Source of the DNA: Strongylocentrotus purpuratus
Taxonomy: Eukaryota > Echinodermata > Echinoidea > Camarodonta > Strongylocentrotidae
Assembly (NCBI RefSeq): GCF_000002235.5
Contig: NW_022145604.1
Span: 6,731,077-6,795,076 of the forward strand
Reading direction: 5' to 3'
Length of the DNA stretch: 64,000 nucleotides
This document shows, in pieces, positions 21,595-34,220 of the stretch. Position 1 is the stretch's first letter; the number at the start of each line of letters is the position of its first letter. Below the pieces are notes generated by a model. That model was not told the origin of the DNA. It worked only from the letters and a program-made list of their open reading frames with translations, and did not search any database. Made by a program: the position numbers and the translations under genes.

Positions 21595-21991
21595 CAGGGG
21601 CGTACGCAGGATTTTTTCAAGGGGGGGTTTTAAAATATTTTGCTCCCGAAAATTTGAAAATCGCGCCGGCCGAAAAGTCGCTCAGTGGGGGGGGGGGGGG
21701 GGGGGGGGGGGGTAAGCGGACACTTTTTTTTTTTTTGGTCTCAAAATTTCAAAATTTGACATTTTTTTACGTATGGGGGGGGGGGGTTAAGGTCACCTTA
21801 TTTAGGTTAGCCGTGGGTATAATTTTTTTATTTTTTTTATTTTTTATTTTTATAAAAAAAAAAAAAAAAACCAAAAAAACCAAAGGGGGGGGGGGGGGGG
21901 GGTTTTAGGTTTTTTTAGGGGGGTTTACATACAATAAAATACCAAAGGGGGGGTTTGAACCCCCAAAACACCCCCCCTGCGTACGCCCCTG
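21595..21991. mobile_element. 397-bp hAT MITE
   Basis: Perfect inverted ends CAGGGGCGTACGCAGG and an 8-bp target duplication CAACTCAC (21587-21594 and 21992-21999). The empty site is intact at 28127 and 50577. The interior is dominated by G-runs (about 30 G near 21687) and T/A runs and has no coding frame. Confidence 0.9.
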
Positions 21992-24900
21992 CAACTCACA
22001 ACGTGCGTATTAACAAAAACACAATCGCAACTACTTCAGAAAAATCAACCTATACTTTATATAATCTACCGATAAATCTTCGATCAATTTATTTAAAATT
22101 TAGTACACCATCACAATGATACAATAATCTAATATGAAAACGCTCCCAATGTATGGAACATTATTTTGAAGTACCAAGCCTGTGGCAAAAGATCGTCTCG
22201 TTAATAGTTTACACAAAGAACAATGAATTGCCTGTGCTACCATCCGTTTATATAAAAAAACATTATATACATATATCGTATATAATTCTTGATAGCCTAC
22301 TATATGGGATTAAGTAAAAAAAAAAAATACAAAAATACAACAACAAAAAAGATACTCGTATAAACTTATTAAATGTTAAAGGCACCAGCGATGGTAAAGT
22401 CCTTTTAAGCTACGGTCTCATCCGACCCCATGGTACAATAATTGATCAAGATTTAGTTGATTTTTGATATGTTTTAATAGAATATCTCCACACCGGAATT
22501 ACGGATAAAAGTCTGGATATGATTCTGAACTTGCCCAGATTGGATTTGGGTATATCGTCCAAGGGTGAGGTCTTAAATTTTGTTAGTGTAGGATATTGAT
22601 CGCTGAGCGATTGTCTCCGGAGCTGTAGATCCCCTTCTCTTCTCCTATCATACATTTTGTGACCTCTGTTGAATCCTAACTTTCAGCTTGAAATACATTG
22701 ATAAGTGTAAATTCAACGACTTTGGCGACTCTATTGGCAATGAATATACCATTGTGAGAAATGTAAATGAGAGAATATTATGACATAATGAATCCCGGAG
22801 CAATTAACGGCGGTGAGATTTTAGATCATTTTCCCCTTAGTCTTTCTTCTTTTTTTGCATAGAACATGGTTGCAGGGCCCTCAGGGAGAACAGTATTACA
22901 TTGATAAGGTTAAGCCCTCGGTAAACGAGACATATTATTATGTTTATTATTATTATTATCATTATCATTATTGATAATGATAAACAAAATACAGTTTTAG
23001 TACTGCTACATACAGGTACAAAGTGACGTACTTATGAACCTACAGTAATTGTAATAAAATCAGACCAATAAAAGAAAACGATGAGTGAGAAATAGAAGGG
23101 AAAAAACAGGTTTATGATATTAAAAATTGCACGTGTTCTACATTAAGTAGGAAAATTTTTAAATTTGCAAGCACATATTCCATTCCTATTTTGAATGAAT
23201 TTTACAAATGTATTCGTGATTATTAATAACTGAATATACATATGGGAAAATAACACAAACATATGGCCAAATAATGTATTTAAGTCACTGGTATAATAAA
23301 GATTTTCCATGGTTATAGTGAAAAATACACATTTTATGAAATGTTATGATTTTTTTTAACGGAGGAAATAGGAGAAATGTACTTAAGGTTAATCACAGTC
23401 ACAAATTTGGGCTTGATAATCGTGACCTTCAACTTTCTGGATTATGCCTTTCTCCTCCCCCTCAAAAGGGAAATAAATAGAGCATGAATATTCTAGCAAT
23501 ATCTCACAATAACTCTTGTTATCTTAAGTTGACTGTATTTGTTCATAGACCCCATGCTGGAACTATACACAATCATCACAAAAGAAAGTAGGTCATCTAA
23601 ATTCCACTGACGCAAATCGAATCCTTTGTACAATGATTGGTTACCTCTGCCTTTGGAATCAGGTCTACAAGTGGCAATCTATTCAATTTGAAAATTAAAA
23701 AAGCTTTCAAAAAATTCTCTCTCTCACCGCCCCAGGCAACTCATCGTTCAAAATTGCAATATTGAAAAACTCAAATTTGATACGGAGCAGTGATTAATAA
23801 TGGAATAATATATATATATATATATGTTTAAATAATGGGAACTTGGATTTTGCAATACGGGACGATACAAGACACGCAAACATTTTCAAATTGTTACGAT
23901 TACATCAATATGTTTCATTTAACCAACGGCATATGTTTTAATACCAGTTTGTACCATTTGGCACTAATGTCCTTTGGCAAGACATTAATCTACATTTGCC
24001 ACACTCGACCCAGGTGAATCCAATGGGTACCTGGCAGATATTAATTCCTTGAAATGCTAGAGCGTCGTAATGGCAGACATGCTAAAAGCCAGGTGACGAT
24101 TGCATAGCGCCAGGAGCGTCAATTATTAAGTCTGACAGACATAAGCGCTGTACAAGAACTCACTATCATTATTATCACAAGTTTCCTTTACAAAACATAA
24201 TTGTTATATTCCACATAATCATATATCTTGGAATAATTGATTTAATATAATTTGTATTTTAAATTGTATAGGATGTGTTTTTTGATATTTGTAATGACTA
24301 CACGCAAGGGCACTTCAAATTGGCTGAATGTAGTGCCGGAAAACTGTCCTATTTGACATGTTCCAAGAAACAAAATTACTTAAATGTACATTTTTCAAAA
24401 TATAGAACTCAGGAGGGCTTTCCATGGGCTGTCCATGACTACGTCACAATTCACTCATCAGATTGGCAATTTGAAATTCGCATAGATTTAGTGATCTCAT
24501 AATTGTCTCAGACATTCATAACTCTCCTTATTATCGGTAAGTGTTTTTTTTTATTAAACTTCGCCATTCTGTTTCTCTTATATTTTACTGCTTTCATACA
24601 AATCTATGAATTTATTACCAATGGTTGATTACGCTTTCACTTGCCACAGTAGAGACTAGTGATTGTGAACGCATCATAACAATATTATGCGTCCATAAAT
24701 GGGTGTGGAAAAGTGGTGGACTTTGGTCTACAGTACTGTGATACAATGTCGGGTACAATGTGTAGTCTGCGTGGCACAGCTTTGGGTATTTCAAAAGAGT
24801 CGTAATAAACCGTTGTATATATATATATATATATGACATATAAATGCAGATAAGGGCGTTTTATAGTTGTCAATCTGGTTTCCTGCATTAAAATGATTCA

Positions 24901-26694
24901 TGACTGAATACTTGGCTTTATTACTGCTCCAGCCTACTGTGCTACATTGCTCCGGACTCTATTTTTATCAATAGTTTAGGTATAGGTGCGGTGTAATTTT
25001 GTGCAGGGTTGAAATTTAAAAAGTTCAGATATTACTGGATATTTACCACGGCAGTGCGCTGTCACAGGAGCAGAGACAATGATACAACCTTATGCTCCTG
25101 CCACAATAATACGCTATTTTCATGATGTAATAACATTTAATGCATAAATCTTTTTTAATTGCCTCGTTACAAATTATTTCATTCACCTGTCATGAGTAAC
25201 TGTATTTCAATAGTCAGAATACGAATCGTTTACATTACTTGTAATAAGGTAGGAAAATCCATAATGTTTGTTCATCCTAGCAATAATTAATATATGCAAT
25301 ATGTATGTATTTAATTATGAAAGACAAATTCATGTTAAAATATTAATTTGAAAATCTTAACTGTATAAGTAGTGAAAACAAATTATTTTGTGTTTATGCG
25401 GAAAACAGTATGCTATTTATAGTTCTTTATATGACCTTTTATGGAGTTTACTATAGATATGAAAGAGAGTTCTTGACCATTGTATCCTGTTCCTTTCAAT
25501 TGGTAAGTGTAAGATACTACATAATTATTAGGAAAACCCAAACAGCTTGATCTACATTATGTTTTTTCGTCCACTTAACACCAAGGACAATTTAAAAATC
25601 TCTCGACAGCAGACACCTAGTATAATGTGTAAAGAATCACTTGGTTTGAGAAAGTCCACAGGCTGCATGAGCGGATGACAACTTGCCAACTAAATTACAT
25701 GTTATAATCACCCCAAGTCCCTGCCCAGCCAACGACAGTTTTATGTATCACCTTCAAACGTGTGTGTTGATTCTCATCATGTGATCCATATTGTACCACG
25801 TGCAGGACTACATGTTTCACAATATAAACTCATTATACTACATTCATCATATTACACAGAGGAAATATTATTTTGAAACATCTGCCTATTTCATATTTAA
25901 GGTGATGCACTCGCAGCTGGCCTCGATATTCAAACTTTTAAAAAAAATGTAAACCACATCACATTGTATCGATTTCACTCCACAAACGAAATTGCAGAAT
26001 GATTACAGAAATCTATGATGAGTATTGTGTTTGAAAATATTTCATTATATTGCCGCTAGGTAATACATTATATAAAACTAAACACCTACAACAATAGTGG
26101 TAATAGTAAAAAAAAAAAATATTAAAAAAAAAAATTAAAAACAAAAAAATGATAATGATAATAATAATAACAGTGACAGTGCTGCTGATGAAAATAATTA
26201 TTATCCTTATAATAAGATTTGTTTTTAAACAATAGGATATACAAATAGAGGAATAGAGAAAGAGAAGAAGAATATCGGAAATTTGAGGGGACAGAAATAA
26301 AATAAAAAAACTTGTATTAAAAGAGCGCTTACAAAACTACAGATTTTTAAAGAATAAAAAAAGATTGACATTGTCAAATATCTATTGACCCGGACAAGGC
26401 CGCAGTTGTGCAGTAGCCTAATAGAAAATGGGATGCAGACATGCAGTTGCATATGAAGCTGGCCGCCATAGCCATATATTAATAGCGCTGATGATAATAC
26501 GTTAGATATTATGATTGTAGGGTACACAGTAACACCAGAAGTATATACATCTACCTGCATATCCTTTCCAAGATGAAAATTGCTCGAGGGTTAGAATCAT
26601 ATATAAAGAAATGTGCATAAAAAAACATTGCATCTCAACAATATGTATTCGTACAAGTCCTTGTTCTTTGAAACATATGTCATATAATATTAGA

Positions 26695-26935
26695 CTTGTC
26701 ATTTATTTAATAATCGTGCAAATTTCGTGACGATATTAATATTTAATGATAGGTAGATAAAACACGCCACTTACCAGTAATAGTTCTGCTATTTTCTTCC
26801 CTATGTAATATAATACTGGACTTGTCATTTATTTAATAATCGTGCTAATTTCGTGACGATATCAATATTTAATGATATGTAGATAAAATACGCCACTTAC
26901 CAGTAATAGTTCTGCTATTTTCTTCCCTTAAAAGG
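26695..26935 (-). repeat. Tandem 125-bp repeat carrying a splice donor, two copies
   Basis: Same layout as 20168-20400. The minus-strand donors follow 26901 and 26775, and the possible 26-nt microexon is 26800-26775. Confidence 0.8.
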
Positions 26936-27032
26936 TATTTGTAGAAAGCAGTGTGGTACTATCTCGGTAGTACTACTCCCTGAGATAGCTGTACACAAAG
27001 TCATATAAAACTGTAGTGCGTATAATATGTAA
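26901..27032 (-). other. Orphan noncoding first exon
   Basis: The exon and donor are conserved as at 20372, but the coding exons it once served were removed with the deletion at 22667. It could only splice into gene 1 as a remote alternative first exon, or be silent. The 5' limit is estimated. Confidence 0.35.
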
Positions 27033-27056
27033 AGACACACTTTGCAAAATGGAGGA

Positions 27057-27064
27057 TATTTATA
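27057..27064 (-). promoter_or_regulatory. TATA box candidate, orphan promoter
   Basis: TATAAATA on the minus strand in the same context as 20530-20537. Confidence 0.35.
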
Positions 27065-27833
27065 CTCTTGACGCACTTTTCCTGCATTCGTTGGTGTGTG
27101 GGCGGCTATATGTATTAGTCTTAATTCACAGACTCTCTTATACCTTACCCTCACCGCCAAAACCAATTCTGTACCGACTACAAACCGACCGATTCCTCGA
27201 CATTGGAGGTAACGTAATTTGTTTTCATTCTTCGGCCTGCTTTTGGTTTCATATTTGTCTTCTTGATGTAACTCGGGTATCAAGTTCGTATATTTAATTA
27301 AACTAAAAACCTAGCTACCAACGTTTACAATAGGGTATCAGTTAATAACAAGAATAATAATATTAACAAGAACTTCAATCGTATTAGAACGATATGCATT
27401 GGCGCCCGTGTTTTTACGTGACAGACAAAAGAGCCTCTTTTGGACTATCCAGGGCAATTTCTTATAGAAGTCTGTAGCATGTATGAAAGTGGGGATAGGT
27501 TGTTAAATTAAATAATGTTAGGTGGGAACATGTATACAACTGTGATATCCATTCTTCTGTTCAAGTGTTTGTGAAGTTTAGTTGAGGTCAAAACTTGTTG
27601 GCCTGTACATTTTTGGGGTAATGAATATTGTGTTTTCTTTTTATTCCAAACGAGATATAGTTCAAATAAATGTTTTAATTAGAATATGGTTTACTGTTAA
27701 TTATGTTTCTTATGGTGTTAGAGCTAGAGAAATGCATATTGAGTTTACCATGCAACTCACTTTTTATCAAATATATCTGCCTTTTTCCTCCTCTCTCACA
27801 CACACACAAACACACACACTCTCTCTCGCTCAC

Positions 27834-27864
<31 letters not shown>

Positions 27865-28260
27865 TTCACTCTTTCTCTGTCTCCGTTACACGATCGCTTC
27901 ACCTCTAGCTGTCTCTGTTTATCTTTGTCTCTTACTATCTTTTTATATCCTACCAATATTACTCTTTTTCTGTATCTGTTCATTCCTCTATTCCCCACAC
28001 ATCTCTCCCCTTCTCTCCCTCCCCCTCTCCCTCTCTCTATCTCTCTCTCCTCTAAAACTCCTTCGAAAAAAGATGGCCTTCCATATAATAGTGTAGTATC
28101 TATATTTATTCCCTTGGCTGATTCAACTCACAACGTGCGTATTAACAAAAACACAATCGCAACTACTTCGGAAAAAATCAACCTATACTTTATATAATCT
28201 AGCGATAAATCTTCGATCAATTTATTTAAAATTTAGTACACCATCACAATGATACAATTA

Positions 28261-31200
28261 TAATAATAATAATAATAATAATGAACATTTGTATAGCGCC
28301 TTTTCTACAAGTAGATACAAAGCGCTTAATTAACATATACAATGAACAATTAACAAAATAGAAAGATGCTTAACAACAGACATGTATGTAACAATATAGG
28401 AATGAACAAAATAAAGGGTAAGACAGGTAATAGAAGAGCAAGAACAAGTGCTGGTAAGCGGGCATTAGTTAAACAAGTGTGTTTTGAGGTGTTTTTTGAA
28501 AGTCATTAGAGAATCAGCAGTTTGTACAAAATTGGGGAGATTGTTCCATGATTTTGGAGCAGTGGCTATGAATGCCCGCTTACCAGCATTGGTTCGACAC
28601 CTTGGGGTATCTAAAACTGTACGAGTGTTGGATCTTAGGTTGTAACTGGAGTGCCTAACATGAACGAGATCAGTAAGATATGAGGGAGAGAGATAGTGTA
28701 ACGACTTAAAGACAAGGGTGGAGGTCTTGAAGAGCACTCGCTGTTGAATAGGAAGCCAATGCAGAGAGTTCAACAAGGGCGTGGTGTGTGTGCTCTTTGG
28801 TTGTTTGAAGATGAGGCGTGCAGACTGGTTCTGGAGAAGCTGAAGACGGTGAATGTTCTTCGCTGTTGTGCCACTCAACAAACTGTTACAGTAATCAAGA
28901 CGAGATAAAACTAAGGCACGGACTGCAGCATGAGTGGTACTTTCGTCAAGATATTTTCTAATCCTGCATAAGTTCCGGATATGATATTTGACAGTCCTGA
29001 CTACATTTGAGACGTGAACATCTGGCAGCATGAGGTTGTCAAAGACGACGCCAAGAATACGCAGCTTCTTTGACGGTTTAATCACAGTCCCATCATGAAG
29101 AGTTAGAGTGAAGTTCTGGAGCAATCGTTGATGGACTTTCGAAGCAAAGACTACTAACTCAGTTTTGTCTTGATTAAGTTTCAATTTGTTGGATGTCATC
29201 CACCTGTAGACATCTCTCATTGCATCCCGTAGTCTGCATGCAGCATGATCAACAGAGTCCTGGCTAGAAGGGTCGCATTGTATATACACCTGTATATCGT
29301 CGGCGTATACATGATAGCCTATGCCATGACTGTAAAGGATATCAGATACAGGTTTCGAGTAGAGCGTAAAGAGCAGCGGGCCCATCACCGATCCTTGCGG
29401 GACACCGAACTCCAACCTGGTGTCTAGTGATTTCACTCCTCTGATTCGCACATGTGATAGTCGGTTGCTCAGGTATTATCTAAACCAGTGCAGTGCTGTG
29501 CCAGAGACACCATATTCATCCCGAAGCCTTGTCAGCAAGATCGTGTGGTCAAGGGTGTCACATGCAGATGACATATCTAGCGACAGTAGAATGACGCATT
29601 TCCGAGCACATGTATGTTTCCGAGCACATAGGATATCATTCTGAAGACTCACCAATGCAGTCTCAGTACTGTGATTTTTCCTATATGCAGACTGTTTAGG
29701 ATCACCAAGGCTGTTGTCTTCCAAGTAGTTGGATAACTGTGATGAGACGACTCTTTCCATAAGCTTGGCTACAAACCTTATGTTCGAAATGGGCCTGTAG
29801 TTTTTCATTCTTTCTTTGTCAAGTCCTGGCTTCTTCAAGACTGGTGTCACAGATGCAACACCTAGAGATGATGGAAAATCGCCTGATGCCAACGATGCGT
29901 TGATGATATGCGTCAGCTTTGGCAGCAAAACAGGAAGGTGACGCTTCAGGAGCCACGTTGGAAGAGGATCCAAAGGACATGTCTTGTTGGGTGAGCGTTT
30001 GCTCAGCCTCTGAACCTCCTCTGATGTGACCAACTGGAACTCCACGAATGAAGGGGCTGAGATTGCCATACCATTTGGATTGTCCAATTCGTCAACGTTT
30101 AAGTCATCTATACATCTCCGCAAGTCTCTGATCTTCTCACTGAAGAATGTGCAGAATGTAGAGGCAAGCTCAACTGATGAATCAGCATCTGGGAGAAATC
30201 GTTTACTCTTATTCAGAAGATGCTTCAGTTCTCTATACATGTCCTTTGGAGTACTTTCAGAAAACAGGTCATTGTAGTAGAACCGTTTAGCCCTTGACAG
30301 AGCTTCAGCTGCAGCAGCTTTAGCTTCACAGTAGGCCGATCGATCGCTATCGGGATTGACTTTAAGGGATTTACGCCATTTCCGCTCCTGTCTTCTGCGT
30401 TCACGTCTTGCAGCATCAACTTCTTCGTTGTACCACTTTGGCCTGTGACGAACTTGCGTGGTGCGGAGACATACAGGCGCATGGATATCCAGGACACGCT
30501 CCATGTCTCTGTCAAGATTGAGCACGCAACTGTTTACATCCTCCGCCAAGGGTTGATTGTCAAGGAAACTGGCAAGATCATCGGCAAACAACGTGTGATC
30601 AATGTTGCTGAATTTGCGATATTCCTGTGGCCGTTCATCTGTAGATGGTCTTTCACCACGGATCATGCAGCTCACGGCTACATGGTCGGACATGAGGCTC
30701 GGATCTGTACGTATGGAACAGAGAAGATTCTCATCTTCCCTCGCAATCACTACATCCAATGTATGGCCGTGTCGATGAGTTGGCTTTGATATGTACTGCT
30801 TGAGTCCTGCGGATTTCAGCGTATCTACAACGCGTGCGACATCAGGTCTCTCGGGACAGTCATAATGGACATTCAAATCACCTAAAAGCAGTAGCTTCCC
30901 AGGAGTCTGATTCATGTCATCGATGAAGCTGTCAAATTCTTCGAGGAACGTAGATGTTTTCAGACCATTCGTGCTGGATGGTGGTGGACGGTACACAGCA
31001 ACATAGTTCACCGAACGAGCTTTGTCTGTAATAATGCAGTGCTCAAATGTTGTAAAATGAGGATCAATAGTCACTTGATGTAGTTTCACATCAGACCTGA
31101 CCAGAGCACCAACACCTCCGCCACGACCGCCAGTGCGTGGAACATTGGTGAAAGTATAACCAGGTGGTGTTACCTCAGCAATTACAGCGTCATCATTTTC

Positions 31201-31925
31201 AGTCAGCCATGTCTCTGTGACAAACATTACATCAACTTCGTTGGTGATGACATAGTCTTGAAGAAGAAGAGATTTATGTCTCAGTGAGCGAGCATTCCAG
31301 TGACAAACATGCTGTAATGTTTCATTTCCGACATTTGCATCAATAACAACATTGGAAGAGTCAATTCCCGTTGACCTCACTAGTTGTTTCCTTCTTGTTC
31401 TGTTACCAGCTCGGCAACCTCGATACCTCAGAATGCCATTTTCCTTCAGTAGGGATAGTACATCTGCTGATGGTGTGACCTTAGCACATCTTGAATGTCT
31501 CAATGCAATCAGGCTGGACCTTGAATACCGGAGACCATGAATGGGCTTTGTCTCCATTGTTGAAGGGCTTTGATGCACGGTCCAGTGTCTATTCAGACAT
31601 AAGACTCTAAAATGGTCAAAGTCTTTGTCAATGTTGCTATTCAAAATGCAGTCCTTTGAACCTCCGCATAATAGGTGCTCTGTACTATAGCTTAACACTG
31701 CTAGCAGTACAAGTGAAAGTGCAGCAAAATCAGTCGAAAACATATCCTAAAATCTCGCTTTAATCATTCATGAAAAACCACTCAAACACTGTCCAGTAGG
31801 ATGACAAGGTCCCAAAATGAATGTTGATATAAAAATTGAAGGCAATAGTAGTCAGGAAACACATATAGTAACACAAAATCAGGAGAGCATCCTGAGAGTG
31901 GCAGCAGTAGTAAACAGCGCCTTCA
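28261..31925 (-). mobile_element. Near-complete CR1/L2-like LINE
   Basis: The 3' end (left) is GGCGCTATACAAATGTTCAT followed by ATT repeats. The 5' end is near 31925. A short target duplication AATTA stands at 28256-28260 and 31926-31930, and the empty site is seen at 50705. A single coding region fills most of it, after a 5' UTR of about 180 bp. It is present only in this unit, so it arrived after the array formed. Confidence 0.85.
28465..31743 (-). CDS. LINE endonuclease/reverse transcriptase, one internal stop
   Basis: One frame of about 1,090 codons interrupted once, by TAA at 29476-29478 (WFR-stop-YLSNR, where a serine is usual). An apurinic endonuclease domain comes first (HWNARSLRHKS, TETWL, YRPPPSS, LLLGDLNVHYD, SDHVAVS). 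The reverse transcriptase follows (KNYRPISNIRFVAKLMERV, SAYRKNHSTETAL, FGVPQGSVMGPLLF and the catalytic YADD). The A-motif reads LDMSSACDTLDH, with Cys in place of the usual Phe. The C-terminal part has LHWLPIQQRVLFK and SYLTDLV, typical of CR1/L2-type elements. The start at 31743 is the first ATG and is not certain. It is an element gene, not a host gene, and runs parallel to the MS4A-like genes. Confidence 0.85.
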
Positions 31926-33759
31926 AATTATCTAATATGAAAACGCTCCAAATGTATGGTACATTATTGTGAAGTACCAAGCCTGTGGCAAAAGATCGTC
32001 TCGTTAATAGTTTACACAAAGAACAATGAATTGCCTGTGCTACCATCCGTTTATATAAAAAACATTATATACATATATCGTATATAATTTTTGATAGCCT
32101 ACTATATGGGATTAAGTAAAAAAATAAATAAATAAAAAAATTAAAAAAAGATACTCGTATAAACTTATTAAATGTTAAAGGCACCAGCGATGGTAAAGTC
32201 CTTTTAAGCTACGGTCTCATGCGACCCCATGGTACAATAATTGATCAAGATTTAGTTGATTTTTGATATGTTTTAATAGAATATCTCCACACCGGAATTA
32301 CGGATAAAAGTCTGGATATGATTCTGAACTTGCCCAGATTGGATTTGGGTATATCGTCCAAGGGTGAGGTCTTAAATTTTGTTAAGTGTAGGATATTGAT
32401 CGCTGAGCGATTGTCTCCGGAGCTGTAGAACCCCTTCTCTTCTCCTATCATACATTTTGTGACCTAGATGATAGATTTTCAAATAATCACATAAACAGTT
32501 TTTCAGACAAAAGCAACCACCTTTGCCCCTTATTCATATCATTAGTAATAATATTACATATATGCAATTAAGAAATAATTTTTCTGATTTGTGCAAAAGC
32601 TTACTAGACTAGAATACGTGAAAATATGTTAAAAAACAGTGAAGATATAATACACACGACTTCTTTTAAAATACAACAAAACCGAATATTGAACCATCCG
32701 AAATACGGTATATACATAGAAAGCCTCTTGGAATCTACGATAAAAAATGATAATTTAAAAGGTAAAAAGAAGAAGAAAAAAAATGTATACAAGGTATACA
32801 TCTTTTTTGACTTAATAATACTAATGCCTATATAATACGCCATATTCGTTTTTGTTTATAATATATGATTACATTTGAAAAATATTTAGGATTAGTGGAA
32901 TATAATCTTTACAAGTGTTTTATCAATCATACTGTTTTCAAAAATATACATGATGTTGTACAGATATGTATTAAAAGGCCCCTACAGTGACATTTCAGAA
33001 ACATTATACTGTCTTGTCAAGAAAATATGAGAGTTAAAATAATACCATTAGTCAACCTGTCTATGAAGCTGCAATGTCTTTCAAGTTCTTTTGAAGATGA
33101 TAAAAAATCTTAATTAGTGTACTTAATTGTTTTGGCACCGTTAGCTTTCATCCCGCCGAATTAGCAGGCTTGCCTAGCTTTGGGATCGCTTTGACTATGA
33201 TGGTAATTCACGAAACCTGGATATTATTTGTTTATTATTCTTGTTGGCAAATCCCTAGGGGGGTGGCCGGCATGCTTTATGACAAATCTAAGTATGTAAA
33301 ATGCATCCCTATATTAACTTGAAGCTGAACAAACATGTGTAACATATCAATTTTTTCGTTGATACATTCTTCAGTAAATATGTCGATCAGTGCCAACATC
33401 TTGAAGTAAGGTGTGGTTTTGGATTCTTCTGAGTGTAGATACTGGATGTCACCTCATCATGATGTCATTGATCAGTATTCAGACATCTATTTTCCGCTTT
33501 CTGTTGAAATATATTAAAAGTAATGATTCGATAGTCATGATAATAATACAATTAATATAAATATTGATAATGAACATCATCATTATAATTATTATACTAC
33601 TAGTTCAACTATTACTAGGCCCTTCTACTAAAAATGATAATGATTATAAAAATAGTAATAATAACAATAATGTGCAGAATAAAGTGCAGAAAGCTCCAAT
33701 GATTAGGAGTGGCGAGTGCAATTCATAAGTACTTCTATACTCTGGGATGATTCAGAAAA

Positions 33760-34060
33760 TGTCGGCTAAACAAGGTGTGCTTAGTTTGTGTGGTAGTGGC
33801 AACCAATTAAAAAACTTAGCATGATATTTGACTTTGGCCCTCCGCTCATAATTATACTAGTCATTATGCACATGATATATAGTGCACGTGATCAGGCCAG
33901 GCGCCATTTTACAAGCGCACACATGCCTAATATCCAACCACATTAACGTTCGCATCCTGCCGGGTACCCAATTAACACATGGGTGGAGAGTGACAAATGT
34001 CTTGCCACAGGACATTAGTGCCGAACCATGTGATCCATGGTCGTTGACGCATTCATCCCC
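33760..34060 (-). repeat. SINE copy in the 3' region of gene 2
   Basis: Same element as 4640-5230 but without the poly-C-ended insertion. The empty target CACAGGAC is at 34006-34013. Ten bp of the SINE (CAGATTAATG) are missing here. Confidence 0.5.
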
Positions 34061-34115
34061 GGCATTCAACAGACCATGACAATTTTACAAACATATACGG
34101 CAATCAACCGACTTT

Positions 34116-34220
34116 TTAAGAAATACAATTCTTCAAGGTGATTAAAATCCCAATACCTTGACCCGTTGCATATGTATTAGCCGCTACTGTCATTGGCTGT
34201 GCCTGGCCATAATACTGCAC
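34116..34220 (-). CDS. Gene 2 coding exon 6: C-terminus and stop
   Basis: 34 codons plus TAA, starting VQYYGQAQPMTV and ending LITLKNCIS. The frame is kept against gene 1 despite a 3-bp length difference. Confidence 0.75.
   Translation of the reverse strand: MQYYGQAQPMTVAANTYATGQGIGILITLKNCIS

Larger units (their letters stand above)
15999..22667. repeat. Truncated tandem unit: promoter segment without a gene
   Basis: It matches 22674-32465, 43640-51280 and 59690-64000 at high identity apart from insertions. It stops at 22667, where sequence equivalent to 32465 joins directly to sequence equivalent to 43640. It contains the promoter and first exon that probably serve gene 1, a SINE and a hAT MITE. 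The long stretches 17980-19370 and 22000-22660 hold no supported gene. Confidence 0.85.

Noticed and set aside
21055-21633. Ser/Leu-rich plus-strand frame of 192 codons and its counterparts at 27703 and 50154
   Set aside because: Translation of CA and CT microsatellites; frame and length change between copies.
22446-22655. Minus-strand frame beginning KMYDRRREGDLQLRR (also near 51062-51292)
   Set aside because: The frame is shifted by one base in the copy at 32245-32451, and the oldest copy (2280-2380) lacks most of it. There is no homologue I recognise.
30225-30789. Frames in other phases within 28465-31743
   Set aside because: Shadows of the LINE reverse-transcriptase frame.
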